The translations under genes were made by a program, and so were the position numbers. Below the pieces are notes generated by a model. It saw nothing but the letters and a program-made list of their open reading frames with translations. It did no database searches and was not told the DNA's origin. Below, in pieces: positions 63,549 to 64,000 of a stretch of 64,000 nucleotides of DNA. Location: NCBI GenBank assembly GCA_003313425.1, contig NHZP01000043.1, positions 310,001 to 374,000 on the forward strand, given 5' to 3'. The DNA is from Pseudopyrenochaeta lycopersici (taxonomy: Eukaryota; Ascomycota; Dothideomycetes; Pleosporales; Pseudopyrenochaetaceae). How positions within the stretch are numbered: the stretch's first letter is position 1; each line of letters opens with the position of its first letter.

Positions 63549-64000
63549 TCAGTCGGAATAGTAATATTCGTAGTCGCAATCGTCGATAATGTCCCTACAG
63601 CTGGTCGGACCGTCGTCATCCCAGTATTCTGACTCCAGAGAGAACTCCCCTCTTTTAAATATGAAGTCGGCAGAGCGCAGGCGCTGAACGTGACAGCGTC
63701 CTGGCATCGTTTTTTCCAAAATATGAAGTGTGTCTTCTTTCTTGTTCGCATCTACCACAATCTGAGCTGTCTTGGGAAGAGCCTGGCCCAGGTACTCCAA
63801 GATTGGCGTTAACCACGCCATCCATTCCTTCAAGACGTCCTCTGGTTCTACTCGGGGCCATGCGTACGGAGAAGGAGGCTCCGGCTGCTCAGCGATTACT
63901 CCTAATATCGAAAGGCTACCGAGAACACCATCCCAAATTTTCCGGTCCATGCAGAAACCCGGGCAGTAAGAAACTCCCATGGGTCGTAACACCAAGATCA
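63549..64000 (-). CDS. unrecognised protein, C-terminal part, runs off the window
   Basis: The minus-strand frame is open from the window end to the stop at 63549. The first in-frame ATG inside is at 63980 (MGVSYCPGFCM), but the frame continues upstream, so the start may lie outside. The text is protein-like: KEWMAWLTPILEYLGQALP, QIVVDANKKEDTLHILEK, and an acidic tail ending DYEYYYSD. No known domain seen. Confidence 0.5.
   Translation of the reverse strand, partial: ILVLRPMGVSYCPGFCMDRKIWDGVLGSLSILGVIAEQPEPPSPYAWPRVEPEDVLKEWMAWLTPILEYLGQALPKTAQIVVDANKKEDTLHILEKTMPGRCHVQRLRSADFIFKRGEFSLESEYWDDDGPTSCRDIIDDCDYEYYYSD

Overview
This window looks like a repeat-rich accessory compartment of a filamentous ascomycete (Pezizomycotina, plausibly Dothideomycetes). 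The support is the gene set: short GT-AG introns of about 40-130 nt, HET-domain and NLR (STAND) genes, a CHAT protease-like protein, small secreted proteins, and fungal hAT, Tc1/mariner, pogo/Fot1, piggyBac, Copia and Tad-like LINE elements. Species cannot be fixed by reading alone.

Layout. 1-8 kb: the 3' end of a LINE, a Tc1/mariner relic with four in-frame stops, a 5'-truncated pogo fragment, a hAT transposase with three TAG stops, and an open Tc1/mariner element with TIRs and a TA duplication. 8-12 kb: a possible small gene, a secreted protein with Kex2-type KR sites, a 10-cysteine small secreted protein, and minor repeats. 12-14.6 kb: a frameshifted AT-hook orphan gene ending at the LTR of a very young Copia element (14.6-20.4 kb, minus strand). 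20.8-22.2 kb: a six-exon rhodopsin-domain membrane protein. 22.5-26.8 kb: a TPR-like relic, a CHAT-domain protein and a HET-domain protein. 26.8-29.4 kb: a decayed pogo relic and a second Tc1/mariner relic. 31.4-34.3 kb: a secreted-protein gene split by an AT-rich MITE, then a decayed ferric-reductase-like gene. 35.3-37.4 kb: a frameshifted piggyBac transposase. 37.6-42.1 kb: a HET-NB-ARC-TPR NLR gene between two 395-bp inverted repeats. 42.7-49.65 kb: a second NLR (hydrolase-like/NB-ARC/TPR) broken by a hAT element that itself carries a pogo element. 49.65-55.3 kb: a decayed hAT carrying an open younger hAT. 55.45-59.95 kb: a Tc1/mariner-like element carrying another open hAT. 60-61.3 kb: a three-exon PD-(D/E)XK-like gene. 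61.5-63.1 kb: another Tc1/mariner-like element. The window ends in a partial unknown gene.

How it fits together. Host genes here are mostly of the self/non-self recognition type (HET, CHAT, NB-ARC/TPR) or secreted proteins, and they sit among nested transposons. Several insertions can be read to the base from 8-bp or TA duplications. At least two host reading frames (the second NLR and the mariner-like transposase) become continuous when the insertion plus one target duplication is ignored. The older elements carry nonsense changes that fit RIP-type C-to-T mutation.
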